The position numbers were made by a program, and so were the translations under genes. A stretch of DNA of 40,648 bases from a virus, in the IMG/VR virus record IMGVR_UViG_3300025849_000078, positions 1 to 40,648 of that record. The stretch is one strand, 5' to 3'. The notes under the pieces are model-generated. The model had not been told where the DNA came from. It saw nothing but the letters and a program-made list of their open reading frames with translations, and did no database searches. Of the stretch, positions 40,569-40,648 are shown in pieces (the first letter of the stretch is position 1; each line of letters begins with the position of its first letter).

Positions 40569-40648
40569 ATGAAAAAATTTACAGAATTCTTAACTGAGTC
40601 ACAAAAAACATATAAATTCAAAGTGCGTGTAGCAGGTGAGCTACCAGA
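40569..40648 (+). CDS. Partial gene with capsid-targeting-like N-terminus
   Basis: Only 26 codons are in the window (MKKFTEFLTESQKTYKFKVR...), with the 3' end outside. MKKFTEFLTE resembles the T4 capsid-targeting sequence MKTYQEFIAE, with Glu at position 10 and Leu at 8, as needed for the prohead protease. A late box precedes it. Proteins with this start in T4-like phages are often prohead core or internal proteins. It could instead be an unrelated structural gene. Confidence 0.55.
   Translation, partial: MKKFTEFLTESQKTYKFKVRVAGELP

Noticed and set aside
1-40648. tRNA genes, CRISPR arrays, IS elements or att sites
   Set aside because: I looked for CCA-type cloverleaf patterns, regular short repeats with spacers and transposase genes and saw none; the only tandem DNA repeats are within coding regions. 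A tRNA search program would be more decisive.

Overview
The window looks like the late structural region and an accessory region of a marine, T4-like contractile-tailed phage (AT-rich, myovirus morphology). The clearest markers are homologues of T4 gp1 (dNMP kinase), gp4 (head-completion nuclease), gp13, gp14 and gp15 (neck and tail terminator), gp16 (small terminase), gp18 (sheath) and gp19 (tube), plus a second tube-domain protein of gp54/gp48 type. Several late genes are preceded by a (G/A)ATAAATA box, close to the T4 late promoter TATAAATA. The protein style (long repeat-rich fibres, Gly/Cys-rich adhesins, many 2OG-Fe(II) oxygenases) resembles marine cyanophage and pelagiphage relatives. 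The host cannot be fixed from this sequence.

Layout. (1) 1-10977, plus strand: the 3' part of a giant fibre or baseplate protein, two small virion-type proteins, three tandem paralogous proteins with 27-33 cysteines each, and a tail-assembly-chaperone-like protein, closed by a strong hairpin. (2) 11104-20975, plus strand: a tightly coupled 13-gene accessory operon. It encodes a GT9/heptosyltransferase-like protein, an O-carbamoyltransferase, six 2OG-Fe(II)-oxygenase-like proteins, HldE, HldD, a GmhB-like phosphatase, a sugar-isomerase-type cupin and an SGNH-like protein. Together this reads as phage-made ADP-heptose plus a transferase and tailoring enzymes. (3) 21009-25926, plus strand: virion-type proteins, two of them with a cupredoxin-like His/Cys/His/Met pattern, and a subtilisin-like protease with a very large insertion. 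(4) 25919-31768, minus strand: a neck/tail-terminator block (gp14, two long acidic proteins, gp15) followed by Nudix, cupin and small hypothetical genes. (5) 31824-40648, plus strand: gp13, a small ORF, gp1, an opposed HNH-like gene, gp18, gp19, a tube-domain protein, a hypothetical, gp4, gp16 and a truncated last gene.

How the parts fit. The heptose cluster lies between blocks of virion genes and carries both a late-type box and a sigma70-like -10. Its product may therefore decorate virion proteins (the neighbouring fibres and Cys-rich proteins are obvious candidates), the host surface, or less likely DNA. Divergent late boxes between gp13 and gp14 explain how the inverted neck block is expressed with the other late genes. 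Two late genes have the box placed so that transcription would begin at or next to the AUG. Three proteins begin with a decapeptide resembling the T4 capsid-targeting sequence, ending in a potential prohead-protease site at Glu10; one of these also carries an annexin-like segment.

No tRNA gene, CRISPR array or insertion sequence was recognised, and no gene-free stretch exceeds 300 bases.
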